Origin: Chitinophaga deserti
GTDB lineage: Bacteria > Bacteroidota > Bacteroidia > Chitinophagales > Chitinophagaceae
Length of the DNA stretch: 64,000 nt
Reading direction: 5' to 3'
Assembly: GCF_003149455.1 (NCBI RefSeq)
Contig: NZ_QFFK01000005.1
Coordinates: forward strand, 434,001 to 498,000
This document shows positions 16,542 to 25,175 of the stretch, one piece after another. The stretch's first letter is position 1, and every line of letters begins with the position of its first letter. The notes beneath the pieces were generated by a model that ran no database searches, was not told where the DNA came from, and saw only the letters and a list, made by a program, of their open reading frames with translations. The translations under genes were made by a program, and so were the position numbers.

Positions 16542-17405
16542 ATGAAATTTTACTTAACATACGTCTTTTCCGCACTCCTCCTCCTGTCTTTTATGCAATC
16601 GAATGCACAAAAGAAGGGGATGCCCAAAATAGGGGTGGCAACCTCGATTGATAACGACAGTTTACTGGCCGCCGCCGGGTATACCTACATAGAAGAAGGC
16701 GCCCGCAAACTCTTTGCCCCCTCCGTTCCCGACACCGCCTACCGCCGTACACTGGCAAGGATTAAAGCCATGCAGCTGGAAGTGGTGACCTGTAACCTCT
16801 TCCTCCCCGGCACCATCCGCCTCACCGGCGCCGAAGCCGACGAGAAAGCCATCCTCGGGTATGTAGACACCCTCATGCAACGGGCTAAGGAAGCAGGGGT
16901 GCGCATCATCGTTTTCGGCTCCGCAGGAGCCCGCAAGCTGGCAGAAGGACAGGATTCAGCCACCGCCATGAAAGAACTGATCGCCATTTCCCGCAAGATG
17001 GCCGCAGTGGCAGCTAAACACGGCCGCATCATCGCCATCGAGAACCTGAACGCCAAAGAAGATAATTTCATCAACAGTCTGGCCATCGTCACCCAAATCG
17101 CCAAAGCGGTGGATCATCCCAATTTCAGGATCACGGTCGATATTTACCATATGCTCCGCGAAGGGGAATCGCCAACGGCCATCGCCGCCGCCGCGCCTTA
17201 CCTCGTGCATTGCCACATAGCCGAAAAAGAAGGCCGCCGCGCACCGGGCACTTCGGGGGAAGACTTTAAGCCCTACCTCGCCGCCCTCAAAGCCGCAGGC
17301 TACAAAGGCCGCATCACCATGGAATGCGGATGGAAGAACATGCCGCAGGAGTGCCGCCCGGCTCTGGATTACCTCCGTAACCAGCTCGCCGCCGTATACC
17401 AGTAA
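16542..17405 (+). CDS. Exported sugar phosphate isomerase/epimerase-like TIM-barrel protein
   Basis: A 287-aa protein from the ATG at 16542. The frame is open for 194 codons further upstream but runs antisense through pyrF, so that part is rejected. A signal peptide (to about residue 22, SNAQ) precedes an AP-endonuclease-2/xylose-isomerase-like TIM barrel. Metal-ligand candidates are the Glu in IAIENLNAKEDN, the Asp-His of TVDIYHML, the His in VHCHIAEKEGR and the Glu of TMECGW. Enzymes of this group isomerise or epimerise sugars, and Bacteroidota homologues often pair with Gfo/Idh/MocA oxidoreductases, as here (30-base gap). The substrate is unknown. Confidence 0.83.
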   Translation: MKFYLTYVFSALLLLSFMQSNAQKKGMPKIGVATSIDNDSLLAAAGYTYIEEGARKLFAPSVPDTAYRRTLARIKAMQLEVVTCNLFLPGTIRLTGAEADEKAILGYVDTLMQRAKEAGVRIIVFGSAGARKLAEGQDSATAMKELIAISRKMAAVAAKHGRIIAIENLNAKEDNFINSLAIVTQIAKAVDHPNFRITVDIYHMLREGESPTAIAAAAPYLVHCHIAEKEGRRAPGTSGEDFKPYLAALKAAGYKGRITMECGWKNMPQECRPALDYLRNQLAAVYQ

Positions 17406-17435
17406 CCAATAACAACACGATAAAAACATTCCACT

Positions 17436-18806
17436 ATGACTATTAGCAACAAGAACCGCCGGGAATTTCTGAAGCTTTCCATGATGGGAGGCGCCGGCGT
17501 GGCACTCAGTGCCATGGGTATGCCTGCCAGCAGCTACGCACGCATTATAGGCGCCAACGATCGCGTAAATGTAGGCGTTGTAGGCTTCTCCGACCGTTTC
17601 CGCCAGGCGCTGATGCCTTGTTTTCTCAACAATCACAAAGATCTGAACTTCGATATCATCGCCGTTTCCGATATCTGGAAGCGCCGCCGGGAAGAAGGGA
17701 AGTCTGTACTGGAAGGCAAACTCGGCCATTCCGTACAAGCCTGTGTGAACAACGATGAACTGTACCGCAACAAGGATATCGATGCTGTGATGATTGCCAC
17801 GGCCGATTTCCAGCATGCCTTTCACACTATTGAGGCCGTGAACAATAAGAAAGACGTGTATTGCGAAAAGCCTTTCGCGGAAACGATGGAAGATGCGCGC
17901 AATGCCCTCAAAGCCGTGAAAGCTTCCAAACGCATTTTCCAGGTAGGCACGCAGCGCCGTAGTGGTGCAGGGTATCATGCGGCCGCAAAATTCATACAGG
18001 AAGGTAAGTTCGGGCCTATCACCATGGTGGAAATGACCTGGAACGTGAACCAGCCCGGCCGCTGGCGGAGGCCCGACCTCGTAAAGGATATCCGCCAGGC
18101 CGATGTGGATTTTGCCCGGTTCCATTGCACCCGTCCCAAAGAAGCATGGGATCCCCGCAAGTATCTGGAATACCGCCTCTTCTGGCCTTATTCCTCCGGC
18201 ATCTTCGGCCAGTGGATGACGCACCAGATCGATACCGTTCACTGGTTCTCCGGACTGGAACACCCGCGCAGCGTGGTAGCAGGCGGCGGCATTTATCAGT
18301 GGAAAGACGGCCGTACCAATGCGGATACGCTCACGGCTGTGCTGGAATACGGCCCTCAAAACGATCCCGCATCGGGTTTCCAGGTGGTGTACAGCTCCCG
18401 CTTCCATAACTCCGCCGGAGGTACGAAAGAATTGTACTACTCCAATGGCGGCATGATCGATATGAGCACCAATAAAATCTCTTCCAACGGCGGTCTCCGT
18501 GAGAAAGAAGCCAGCGCCATGGGCCTCAAAGCCAACCTGCTCCCGGATATGGATCTGTCCAAAGCAGCAGGCTCTGTGGAAAGCGGCGCCAATACCGGAG
18601 GAGACGATACCACCAATGCCCACGTCCGCAACTGGATGGAATGTGTGCGCAAACAGGACGTGAAAACAAATGCTCCTATCGAAGCGGCCTACAGCCACTC
18701 CATCGCGCTCATTATGGGCACGGCAGCTTACCGTACAGGGCAGAAAGCCACGTTCGACGAAGCAAAGCAGGATGTGATGGTAGGAGGAAAGGTATTTACA
18801 CTCTAA
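17436..18806 (+). CDS. Tat-exported Gfo/Idh/MocA family oxidoreductase
   Basis: A 456-aa NAD(P)-dependent oxidoreductase. The N-terminus has a twin-arginine signal (NRREFLKLSMMGGAGVALS), so it is exported already folded with its cofactor. The Rossmann part (VNVGVVGFSDRFRQ), the family EKP motif (DVYCEKPFAE) and the GTQRRSG segment are clear. The C-terminal alpha/beta domain has WMTHQIDTVHWFSG with catalytic-type Asp and His residues. With the preceding TIM-barrel gene it probably forms a periplasmic sugar-modifying pair, for example for 3-keto sugars or inositols. It is followed by a perfect hairpin that overlaps the end of paiB. Confidence 0.87.
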   Translation: MTISNKNRREFLKLSMMGGAGVALSAMGMPASSYARIIGANDRVNVGVVGFSDRFRQALMPCFLNNHKDLNFDIIAVSDIWKRRREEGKSVLEGKLGHSVQACVNNDELYRNKDIDAVMIATADFQHAFHTIEAVNNKKDVYCEKPFAETMEDARNALKAVKASKRIFQVGTQRRSGAGYHAAAKFIQEGKFGPITMVEMTWNVNQPGRWRRPDLVKDIRQADVDFARFHCTRPKEAWDPRKYLEYRLFWPYSSGIFGQWMTHQIDTVHWFSGLEHPRSVVAGGGIYQWKDGRTNADTLTAVLEYGPQNDPASGFQVVYSSRFHNSAGGTKELYYSNGGMIDMSTNKISSNGGLREKEASAMGLKANLLPDMDLSKAAGSVESGANTGGDDTTNAHVRNWMECVRKQDVKTNAPIEAAYSHSIALIMGTAAYRTGQKATFDEAKQDVMVGGKVFTL

Positions 18807-18835
18807 TCGTTTAAACCTAACCTATAGGAAAAGGC

Positions 18836-18874
18836 AGGCTGGGCAGTTTCTACTGTTCAGCCTTTCTTCTTTTA
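18836..18874 (+). terminator. Terminator overlapping the 3' end of paiB
   Basis: A 12-bp stem AGGCTGGGCAGT/ACTGTTCAGCCT (two G-T pairs) with loop TTCT is followed by TTCTTCTTTT. The paiB stop codon on the other strand lies in the loop and right arm. Confidence 0.75.
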
Positions 18875-19476
18875 ACCATTTCCTCCGCTATCTCCGCTGC
18901 CTGCGAATCACCGGAAGCTTTCAGCTGGTGGATGATCTCGTGGTAATCCCGGTCGTTACGGTTCTGGCTGAGCTTAAAACGCGTCTCCACCCTGTCCAGC
19001 GACATTTCAAAGCCGGTAATGGCGCGGAGGTTATTCTGTAAAGACTTTTCGGGGATGTCAGAAATGTGAACGGGGCATTTGGAAGAAGACTCGTATTTGT
19101 CCATCAGTTTGGTGAGAGAGTCTGTCAGCTCTGCTTCGGTGAGGATGCGGAGTTTACCGTAAATGTGTACTGCTATGTAGTTCCAGGTAGGGATTTTTTC
19201 CTTTTCGTACCAGGAGGAGGAGATGTAAGCGTGGGGATTGGTGAATACGGCGAGGAAGGTTTGGCCGGAGGTAAAGTCCTGCGACTGGGGGTTATCGTTG
19301 GCGATGTGGCCTCTCAGCACAAAGGTTCCCGGTTCGGTTTCTTCGAGTTCAACGGGGATGTGAGTGCCGAAGGGCTCCCCGCCGTGGATGCTTACCAGGA
19401 GGGCAAAAGAATGCTTGCGGATGAATTCGGATACGGTGTTCCAATCGTTTTCCTGGAAATATTTGGGCGTATACAT
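18850..19476 (-). CDS. paiB: PaiB-like FMN-binding protein
   Basis: A 208-aa protein from the ATG at 19476, which matches the typical PaiB N-terminus (MYTPKYFQENDW). The frame is open 22 codons upstream. The split-barrel FMN-binding fold shows GTHIPVELEE, LRGHIANDNPQ, the NPHAYISSSWYEKE segment and the VPTWNY-like IPTWNYIAVHIYG. Bacillus PaiB was described as a negative regulator of sporulation and protease genes, but no DNA-binding domain is visible here, so an enzymatic flavin role is equally possible. The last 15 bases or so lie inside a bidirectional terminator. Confidence 0.88.
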   Translation of the reverse strand: MYTPKYFQENDWNTVSEFIRKHSFALLVSIHGGEPFGTHIPVELEETEPGTFVLRGHIANDNPQSQDFTSGQTFLAVFTNPHAYISSSWYEKEKIPTWNYIAVHIYGKLRILTEAELTDSLTKLMDKYESSSKCPVHISDIPEKSLQNNLRAITGFEMSLDRVETRFKLSQNRNDRDYHEIIHQLKASGDSQAAEIAEEMVKRRKAEQ

Positions 19477-19532
19477 GTTGGCAGGTATGAATAATTGAGA
19501 TAATATTGTTACGAATTCAAATCCCTGATGCC

Positions 19533-19976
19533 ATGGAAGCAACTGTTCCGCGGGTTGAGCCTGCCGAAACGCAGGAGCCTGCTTTTCCCGTTATCGTCAA
19601 ACGTATTCAATCTTCACTGATCGATGTTCTTTTTATCATCCTGTTAATGGTGCCTGCTTCGCGGTTGCTGGATGCGCTGGGCGATGGGGCTCCTGAGTGG
19701 GTGAATATCGCCATTTTTATTGCGCTTTGGGGTGTTTATGAACCGCTGGGCACGGCCTTCGGATGTACGGTCGGCAATTGGATTACAGGGATCAGGGTGC
19801 GCCGGGCGGAAGATATCCGGAGAAAGATCCCTTTATGGGCGGCGTTTATCCGGTATGCAGTAAAATTTATGCTCGGCTGGCTGTCGTTTATCACGATCCA
19901 CTTCAATCCCGAGCGCCGGGCCATTCACGACCTCAGCGCCGGGAGTGTAGTGGTATTGAAAAATTCGTTGCCTTAA
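19533..19976 (+). CDS. RDD family membrane protein
   Basis: A 147-aa inner-membrane protein from the ATG at 19533. It has three hydrophobic segments (about residues 28-45, 56-75 and 107-126 of the protein). The family's Arg-Asp-Asp signature is altered: the first helix reads VKRIQSSLIDVLFI. The GNWITGIRVRRAED loop and a C-terminal RRAIHDLSAGSVVV are typical of RDD proteins. The role is unclear; some members affect ion transport. The stop codon overlaps the stop of mrp on the opposite strand (TTAA). Confidence 0.8.
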   Translation: MEATVPRVEPAETQEPAFPVIVKRIQSSLIDVLFIILLMVPASRLLDALGDGAPEWVNIAIFIALWGVYEPLGTAFGCTVGNWITGIRVRRAEDIRRKIPLWAAFIRYAVKFMLGWLSFITIHFNPERRAIHDLSAGSVVVLKNSLP

Positions 19977-21070
19977 ACGACGATCTCTACGATTTTCGTG
20001 GGCTCCACGTTGGCATTACGCATGGCAATGCTGCGTGCGGTAGCTCCGGCGAAGTCTGCAAAGGCTTTCTGTGACACGGGGTCGTTGCCGGATATTGCCG
20101 GAATGCCCTCGTCTCCGCCTTCACGGATGCTCTGTACAAGCGGGATCTGCCCCAGGAAGGGGATCTCCAGCTCTTCAGCGAGGCGCTTACCGCCTTCTTT
20201 CCCGAAAATGTAGTATTTGTTGTTGGGCAGTTCTGCAGGCGTAAAGTAAGCCATGTTCTCCACCAGGCCGATGATCGGCACACGGATCTGCGGACTGGCA
20301 AACATCGCGATACCTTTCTTGGCATCTGCCAGCGCCACATCCTGCGGAGTGGTTACTATCACCGCACCGGTAACGGGTACAGACTGTACGAGGGTGAGGT
20401 GAATGTCGCCCGTTCCGGGAGGCATATCTATCACCAGGTAATCCAGCTCGCCCCAGTGAACATCGCTCACGAATTGCTTGAGAGCGCTGCTGGCCATGGG
20501 GCCGCGCCATACGATAGCCTGTTTCTCATCTACCAGCAGGCCGATAGACATGAACTGGATACCGAACTTCTCCATGGGAGCGATCATCCCTTTACCATTC
20601 ACGTTTACCATCATGGGTCGTTCACCACGAACGCCGAACATGATAGGAACGCTGGGGCCGTAAATGTCTGCATCCATGAGGCCTACCTTCGCTCCGTCCT
20701 TTGCGAGGGCCAGGGCGAGGTTGGCGGCAACGGTGGATTTACCTACGCCGCCTTTACCGGAGGCGACCATGATGATATTCTTGACGTTGGGAAGAAGGGC
20801 CTGCCCGTCTTTCCGGTTGGTACTAACATTGGCCGTCATTTTAACTTCTACTTCTGCTTCCTTGCTAACGAGGTGGTGTATGGCATTTACACAGGCATTC
20901 CGGATCATGTCTTTCAACGGACAAGCGGGTGTGGTAAGCACCACGGTGAACTGCACTTTATTTCCGTCGATCTCAATGTCCTTCACCATGTTGAGGGTCA
21001 CCAGATCCTTGCCCAGATCGGGTTCTTCCACATTCGACAGCGCCTCGAGGACCTTCTCTTTTGTGATCAT
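19973..21070 (-). CDS. mrp: Mrp/ApbC-type P-loop ATPase (iron-sulfur carrier family)
   Basis: A 365-aa protein with an N-terminal MIP18/DUF59 domain (about residues 1-85, EEPDLGKDLVTLNMV and TTPACPLKDMI) and a C-terminal Mrp/NBP35 ATPase with the deviant Walker A GKGGVGKST and DADIYGPSVP. The family delivers [4Fe-4S] clusters. In the usual proteins a CxxC between NM and the C-terminal helix binds the bridging cluster; here the corresponding stretch after VENMA reads YFTPAELPNNKYYIFG with no cysteine. It overlaps the convergent RDD gene by four bases. Confidence 0.9.
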   Translation of the reverse strand: MITKEKVLEALSNVEEPDLGKDLVTLNMVKDIEIDGNKVQFTVVLTTPACPLKDMIRNACVNAIHHLVSKEAEVEVKMTANVSTNRKDGQALLPNVKNIIMVASGKGGVGKSTVAANLALALAKDGAKVGLMDADIYGPSVPIMFGVRGERPMMVNVNGKGMIAPMEKFGIQFMSIGLLVDEKQAIVWRGPMASSALKQFVSDVHWGELDYLVIDMPPGTGDIHLTLVQSVPVTGAVIVTTPQDVALADAKKGIAMFASPQIRVPIIGLVENMAYFTPAELPNNKYYIFGKEGGKRLAEELEIPFLGQIPLVQSIREGGDEGIPAISGNDPVSQKAFADFAGATARSIAMRNANVEPTKIVEIVV

Positions 21071-21099
21071 AAATTGTTGTTAAATTTGATTGCGATCAG

Positions 21100-21107
21100 C
21101 AAAGTTA
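21100..21107 (-). promoter_or_regulatory. Candidate -7 element of mrp
   Basis: On the minus strand TAACTTTG matches TAnnTTTG exactly, 29 bases before the start codon. No good -33 element is seen. Confidence 0.4.
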
Positions 21108-21179
21108 ACCATAAATGAGGTTTAATTTGTCGCTTTTATATTGGACATTGCGGGCAGTATCCTGTATCTTAGTACCTAC

Positions 21180-21818
21180 ATGTATAGAAATCTTGTCATA
21201 CTTTTTTCCCTGGTGTGTTTGCCGTTATTTGCTTCTGCACAATTCAAAGCATTCAAAGACAGCATTATACAAATTTCCGGTATAACCATGACGGCAGACA
21301 GCCTTCGGGCCGTACCCGCAGTGAGTATTCTGGTAAAGGGCCAGGGCCGTGGAACCATCTCCAACAGCGTGGGGGTTTTTTCTATTGTTGCTTTTAAGGG
21401 GGATACCCTCTCTTTCAGCGCCGTGGGCTTCCGCAGGAAGGATTACAAAATTCCGCTGGACCTCCCCGGCAACCGTTATTCCATGATCCAGCTGATGGCG
21501 GAGGATACCGTATATCTGACCGAAACCATCATCAAACCATACCCCACACGCAAAGAGTTCGAAAAGCTCTTTGTGAGCATGGATATCCCCAACGATATGT
21601 ATGAGATTGCCCGAAAGAACAACGAGCAGGCCAAACTGCGTGCAATTGCGCAGGGCATGGCTATCGATGGAGGCGGGGCGTATAATGTGTTCATGCAAAA
21701 GCAGCAGCAATCGCTGTACTACGCAGGCCAGGTGCCTCCGCAGAATATCTTCAACCCCCTTGCCTGGGCACAGTTCCTGGAATCCTGGAAGCGGGGCGAT
21801 TTCAAAAGGAAAGATTAA
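21180..21818 (+). CDS. Exported carboxypeptidase-regulatory-like domain protein
   Basis: A 212-aa protein from the ATG at 21180, with signal peptide MYRNLVILFSLVCLPLFASAQ. The mature part has a CarboxypepD_reg-like beta sandwich (about residues 30-110; PAVSILVKGQGRGTISNSVG, FSAVGFRRKDY) of the kind found at the front of TonB-dependent receptors, here without a barrel. The C-terminal 100 residues are charged and helical. Similar stand-alone proteins are frequent in Bacteroidota and have no known function. A terminator follows. Confidence 0.75.
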   Translation: MYRNLVILFSLVCLPLFASAQFKAFKDSIIQISGITMTADSLRAVPAVSILVKGQGRGTISNSVGVFSIVAFKGDTLSFSAVGFRRKDYKIPLDLPGNRYSMIQLMAEDTVYLTETIIKPYPTRKEFEKLFVSMDIPNDMYEIARKNNEQAKLRAIAQGMAIDGGGAYNVFMQKQQQSLYYAGQVPPQNIFNPLAWAQFLESWKRGDFKRKD

Positions 21819-21823
21819 CCTTC

Positions 21824-21845
21824 GCGGCCCGTTGCCGCCTTTTTC
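21824..21845 (+). terminator. Weak terminator after 21180-21818
   Basis: The 5-bp stem GCGGC/GCCGC is followed by CTTTTT. Confidence 0.45.
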
Positions 21846-21880
21846 CTAAATTGCCGCATCATTCACCAAAATTGTACGTT

Positions 21881-22771
21881 ATGCAGAAAGTAGCCGTGAT
21901 CGGCGCCGGCACGATGGGAAATGGCATTGCGCACGTGTTTGCGCAAAACGGGTTCACCGTTCACCTCATCGACGTGGCGCAGCCCGCGCTCGATAAAGCC
22001 CTCGACACCATCGTCCGCAACCTTAACCGGCAGCTCGCCAAAGAAATTATCACCGAATCCGTTAAGCAGGATACCATCGCCAACCTCCATACCTTCACCG
22101 ACCTTGCAACCGGTGTAAAAGATGTAGACCTGGTAGTGGAAGCCGCTACCGAAAATGCGGATCTCAAACTGCGCATCTTCCGCGATCTGGATCAGTTCAC
22201 CGCTCCCGGCACCATCCTCGCCACCAATACCTCTTCCATTTCCATCACTAAGATCGCTGCCGCTACTTCCAAACCCGGCAAAGTGATCGGCATGCACTTC
22301 ATGAACCCCGTTCCGGTTATGAAGCTCGTGGAAATCATCAACGGTTATGCCACGGAAAATGAAGTGACGGATACGGTACGCGAGCTCTCCCTCAAACTGG
22401 GTAAAGTTCCCTGCATCGTAAACGATTACCCCGGCTTTATTGCCAACCGCATCCTCATGCCCATGATCAACGAAGCCATCCAGGCTTTGTATGAAGGCGT
22501 GGCCGGTGTGGAATCTATCGACACCGTAATGAAGCTGGGCATGGCGCACCCAATGGGCCCGTTGCAACTGGCCGACTTCATCGGTCTCGATGTTTGCCTT
22601 TCCATCCTCCGTGTATTGCACGACGGGTTCGGCCAGCCGAAATACGCGCCCTGCCCGCTGCTGGTGAACATGGTTACCGCAGGGCACCTTGGTGTGAAGA
22701 GCGGCAAAGGATTCTACAAATACGAAGGCGCAGGGAAAGATCTCGTCGTGAGCGACCGCTTCCGCCAGTAA
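21881..22771 (+). CDS. 3-hydroxybutyryl-CoA (3-hydroxyacyl-CoA) dehydrogenase
   Basis: A 296-aa NAD-dependent enzyme from the ATG at 21881 that oxidises L-3-hydroxyacyl-CoA to 3-ketoacyl-CoA. The Rossmann motif GAGTMGNGIAHVFAQNG is at the N-terminus. The catalytic His is in IGMHFMNPVPVMKLVEI, followed by the Glu of that segment. The C-terminal dimerisation domain has DYPGFIANRILMPMINEA and PMGPLQLADFIGLD. The stand-alone length fits HbdA/PaaH rather than a FadB fusion. With the gcdH-like gene at 13874 it could serve glutarate/crotonyl-CoA or butyrate metabolism, but the two are not in one operon. Confidence 0.92.
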   Translation: MQKVAVIGAGTMGNGIAHVFAQNGFTVHLIDVAQPALDKALDTIVRNLNRQLAKEIITESVKQDTIANLHTFTDLATGVKDVDLVVEAATENADLKLRIFRDLDQFTAPGTILATNTSSISITKIAAATSKPGKVIGMHFMNPVPVMKLVEIINGYATENEVTDTVRELSLKLGKVPCIVNDYPGFIANRILMPMINEAIQALYEGVAGVESIDTVMKLGMAHPMGPLQLADFIGLDVCLSILRVLHDGFGQPKYAPCPLLVNMVTAGHLGVKSGKGFYKYEGAGKDLVVSDRFRQ

Positions 22772-22792
22772 TGATATTGCCATAAAAAAAGT

Positions 22793-22829
22793 GACCCGCC
22801 GGCAGTTTAAATCGCCAGGCGGGTCTTTT
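22793..22829. terminator. Bidirectional terminator between the dehydrogenase and glsA
   Basis: The 8-bp stem GACCCGCC/GGCGGGTC has T runs on both strands and serves the convergent genes on either side. Confidence 0.8.
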
Positions 22830-22854
22830 CATCAAATCCCACATCAAAGTTCTG

Positions 22855-23853
22855 TTATTGCTGATGCCTTGCGGCAGACTGATAGAGGTTGAGTTGTAGC
22901 TTTTCAGCGATGTATTGAATGGCGGCCATGGCTTTCACGCTGTTGCCCACAGGATCGAGCGGGGGCGCAAATGCGGCTATGGCCATCTTCCCCGGTGCCA
23001 CGGCAATTACACCGCCGCCTACTCCGCTTTTACCCGGCAGGCCTACCTTATACAGCCATTCCCCTGATGTAGTATACAATCCTTCCATAGACATGGCTGC
23101 CAGTACTTTCGGCACATATGCCTCATTCAGCAGCCGTTTACGTGTAACAGGGTTCACACCTCCGTTAGCCAGCATGCCCGCCATCACTGCCAGATCTTTG
23201 GCGGTAACGCCCACAGAGCATTGTTTGGTGTAGCTGTCGCAGGCATCCAGCGGGTCGGCCCACATATGCCCATATGCTTCCAGAAGCATGGCAATGGCAC
23301 GGTTGTGCTGATTGGTGGCGGCTTCTGATTTATACAGTTCTTCAATGAGCGTAAGCGGCCGCCCGGCCATTTCACTGAGGTAATTTAAAACGTTTCGCCA
23401 TTGGGCATCTTTATTATGCCCTTTCACCATACTGTTGGCCGCCATGGCCCCCGCATTCACGAGCGGGTTCTGTGGCGAGTAACCTTCCAGCTCAATGGCG
23501 ATGACGGAATTAAAGGGCATACCCGTGGCGTTAACGCCGATGCCATGCATGATACTGTCCGGCCCCACTTCCATCATGGCTTTGCAGAGTACGAATGCTT
23601 TGGAAATAGATTCGATACCGAACTCATATTTCGAATCGCCCACTTCATACACCTTCCCGTCTGCCGTTACGATTGCAATGCCAAAGAGGTTGGATGGTAC
23701 GTTGGCGAGAAAGGGTATGTAATTGGCGTTGGCACCACCGGGCAGGTTGTTGAACTTCGCATGCGTTTCTTTCAGGAGCGCGTTCAGATCCTGCGCCGGC
23801 AAGGCAAGCGGGATACATACAACTACCAGCAGGTTTAGTAACAAACGTTTCAT
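22855..23853 (-). CDS. glsA: Periplasmic glutaminase
   Basis: A 332-aa serine-dependent beta-lactamase-fold glutaminase that hydrolyses glutamine to glutamate and ammonia. The ATG at 23853 gives a signal peptide (MKRLLLNLLVVVCIPLALPAQ); the frame is open 22 codons further upstream. The catalytic Ser-x-x-Lys is S82/K85 in ESISKAF. LEGYSPQNPLVNAGAM, KSEAATNQHNRAIA and SGVGGGVIAVAPG are family segments. Most bacterial glutaminases are cytoplasmic, so an export signal is noteworthy. It is the last gene of the gadB-gadC-porin-glsA operon (19-base gap). Ammonia released outside the inner membrane and glutamate made there would both support acid resistance. Confidence 0.93.
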   Translation of the reverse strand: MKRLLLNLLVVVCIPLALPAQDLNALLKETHAKFNNLPGGANANYIPFLANVPSNLFGIAIVTADGKVYEVGDSKYEFGIESISKAFVLCKAMMEVGPDSIMHGIGVNATGMPFNSVIAIELEGYSPQNPLVNAGAMAANSMVKGHNKDAQWRNVLNYLSEMAGRPLTLIEELYKSEAATNQHNRAIAMLLEAYGHMWADPLDACDSYTKQCSVGVTAKDLAVMAGMLANGGVNPVTRKRLLNEAYVPKVLAAMSMEGLYTTSGEWLYKVGLPGKSGVGGGVIAVAPGKMAIAAFAPPLDPVGNSVKAMAAIQYIAEKLQLNLYQSAARHQQ

Positions 23854-23872
23854 TGTCGCACGTTTTTGAGGT

Positions 23873-25156
23873 TTAGAATTTGAACATGGCAGACAGCTGC
23901 AAACGATGATTGTCTGCATGCAAACCGCTTTTATTGTTCAGGTAACCGTACAGATATTCTATGCCCACTTTCATGAACCCGTTGGGGTACCAAAGCAGGT
24001 TGCCCACGCCATAATGTGAAAAATGAAATGCTGCGGGCGGCTGGTAAGCTTTGGGCCTCAGCGTGAGATAAGCCCAGCCAACAGTGGTGCTCCACTTATC
24101 CGACCACCAGTGGTCGTAGAAACCCATCACGCCCAGAGCCGGAACGGTATTGAGCTTCCGCTCGGGAGAATGATAAATGGCATCATACCCGTTGCCGCCG
24201 ATATCATTGAAGTAATTGGCGATCCCTTCACCATAGGCTGCCTGGTATACGATGTTGTCTTTATTCTGAAACTGGAAGCTGCCGGTAAGGTTCACACCCC
24301 AGCCGGGCGTGCTTTTGCGGTCGAGCGCAGGGGTTTCATACGTGAGCGGGTGAAATGCCCCGGCGAGTTTGACGTGATTGCCCGTACCCCAATCGTGCCG
24401 GATACTGACTACCGCATCGGGCAGCTGCTGCAAACTGGCATATCCGCTGTCTGCAGGCAGTGTAATGTTACCACTGGGCTTTTCGAGCGACAGGGCGATT
24501 TTCGTGTGCTGCCCCACCGGTTGTGTATACCGTACCTGCACCTGCCGGGAAAAGATCATGGCATTCGGGCCATAATAATCCAGTGTATTGGGAAACACAT
24601 CGATGTCCATGAAATTAGACCAGTATTGGCCTGCCCCGAACCTTCCATATTCTCCCCATGCATGACGGAGGCGGGGAGTGGAAGAACCGTCGGGGTTGAA
24701 GAGATCGAATTCCAGAATGGTTTTCAATGTATTCTTTCCAACAGGTACAGACCCGATGAAATTGAAACGGGTTTGCCGGATGGAATAGGAAGTACTTGTT
24801 TTATGATCGTTGGGGATGAGGATGGCGCTGGGCTGGAAGGCATCGTGGTTGGTAGTGCGGTGGAAATCGTGAATGGCATCGAACTGTACGAAGCCGCCGA
24901 TTTCCAGGGACACACCTTTGTTATCGGTCACCACAAAGCCGCCATATCTGCCGGATTCGATTGCGCTTCTTGTTTGTGACCGGGCTTCGGGGTCCATGCG
25001 GTTTATACGGAATTCCAGCCGCCGCAGCCTGGCGTCGAGGGAGTCCAGGCGCTTTTGCGACTGAGGGTCCTGGGCACCGGCATGCCTGAAAGTAAGCATG
25101 CCGGCCACCAGGAGCGCACATCTTGCCGCCTGCCACATTATCTGTCGCATATTCAT
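23873..25156 (-). CDS. DcaP-like trimeric outer-membrane porin
   Basis: A 427-aa outer-membrane protein. A signal peptide (HAGAQ at about residue 29) precedes a periplasmic coiled-coil segment (KRLDSLDARLRRLEFRINRMD) typical of DcaP porins. About 16 beta strands follow, ending in a C-terminal Phe (LQLSAMFKF). DcaP-type porins let dicarboxylates and other small anions pass. Its place between gadC and glsA, with gaps of 19 bases on both sides, suggests it admits glutamine, glutamate or GABA. Confidence 0.85.
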   Translation of the reverse strand: MNMRQIMWQAARCALLVAGMLTFRHAGAQDPQSQKRLDSLDARLRRLEFRINRMDPEARSQTRSAIESGRYGGFVVTDNKGVSLEIGGFVQFDAIHDFHRTTNHDAFQPSAILIPNDHKTSTSYSIRQTRFNFIGSVPVGKNTLKTILEFDLFNPDGSSTPRLRHAWGEYGRFGAGQYWSNFMDIDVFPNTLDYYGPNAMIFSRQVQVRYTQPVGQHTKIALSLEKPSGNITLPADSGYASLQQLPDAVVSIRHDWGTGNHVKLAGAFHPLTYETPALDRKSTPGWGVNLTGSFQFQNKDNIVYQAAYGEGIANYFNDIGGNGYDAIYHSPERKLNTVPALGVMGFYDHWWSDKWSTTVGWAYLTLRPKAYQPPAAFHFSHYGVGNLLWYPNGFMKVGIEYLYGYLNNKSGLHADNHRLQLSAMFKF

Positions 25157-25175
25157 GCTGTGCGTATTAGGTGAA

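Noticed and set aside
21863..22783. 306-codon open frame antisense to the 3-hydroxyacyl-CoA dehydrogenase gene
   Set aside because: It is the mirror of a GC-rich coding frame; the plus-strand protein has all family motifs.
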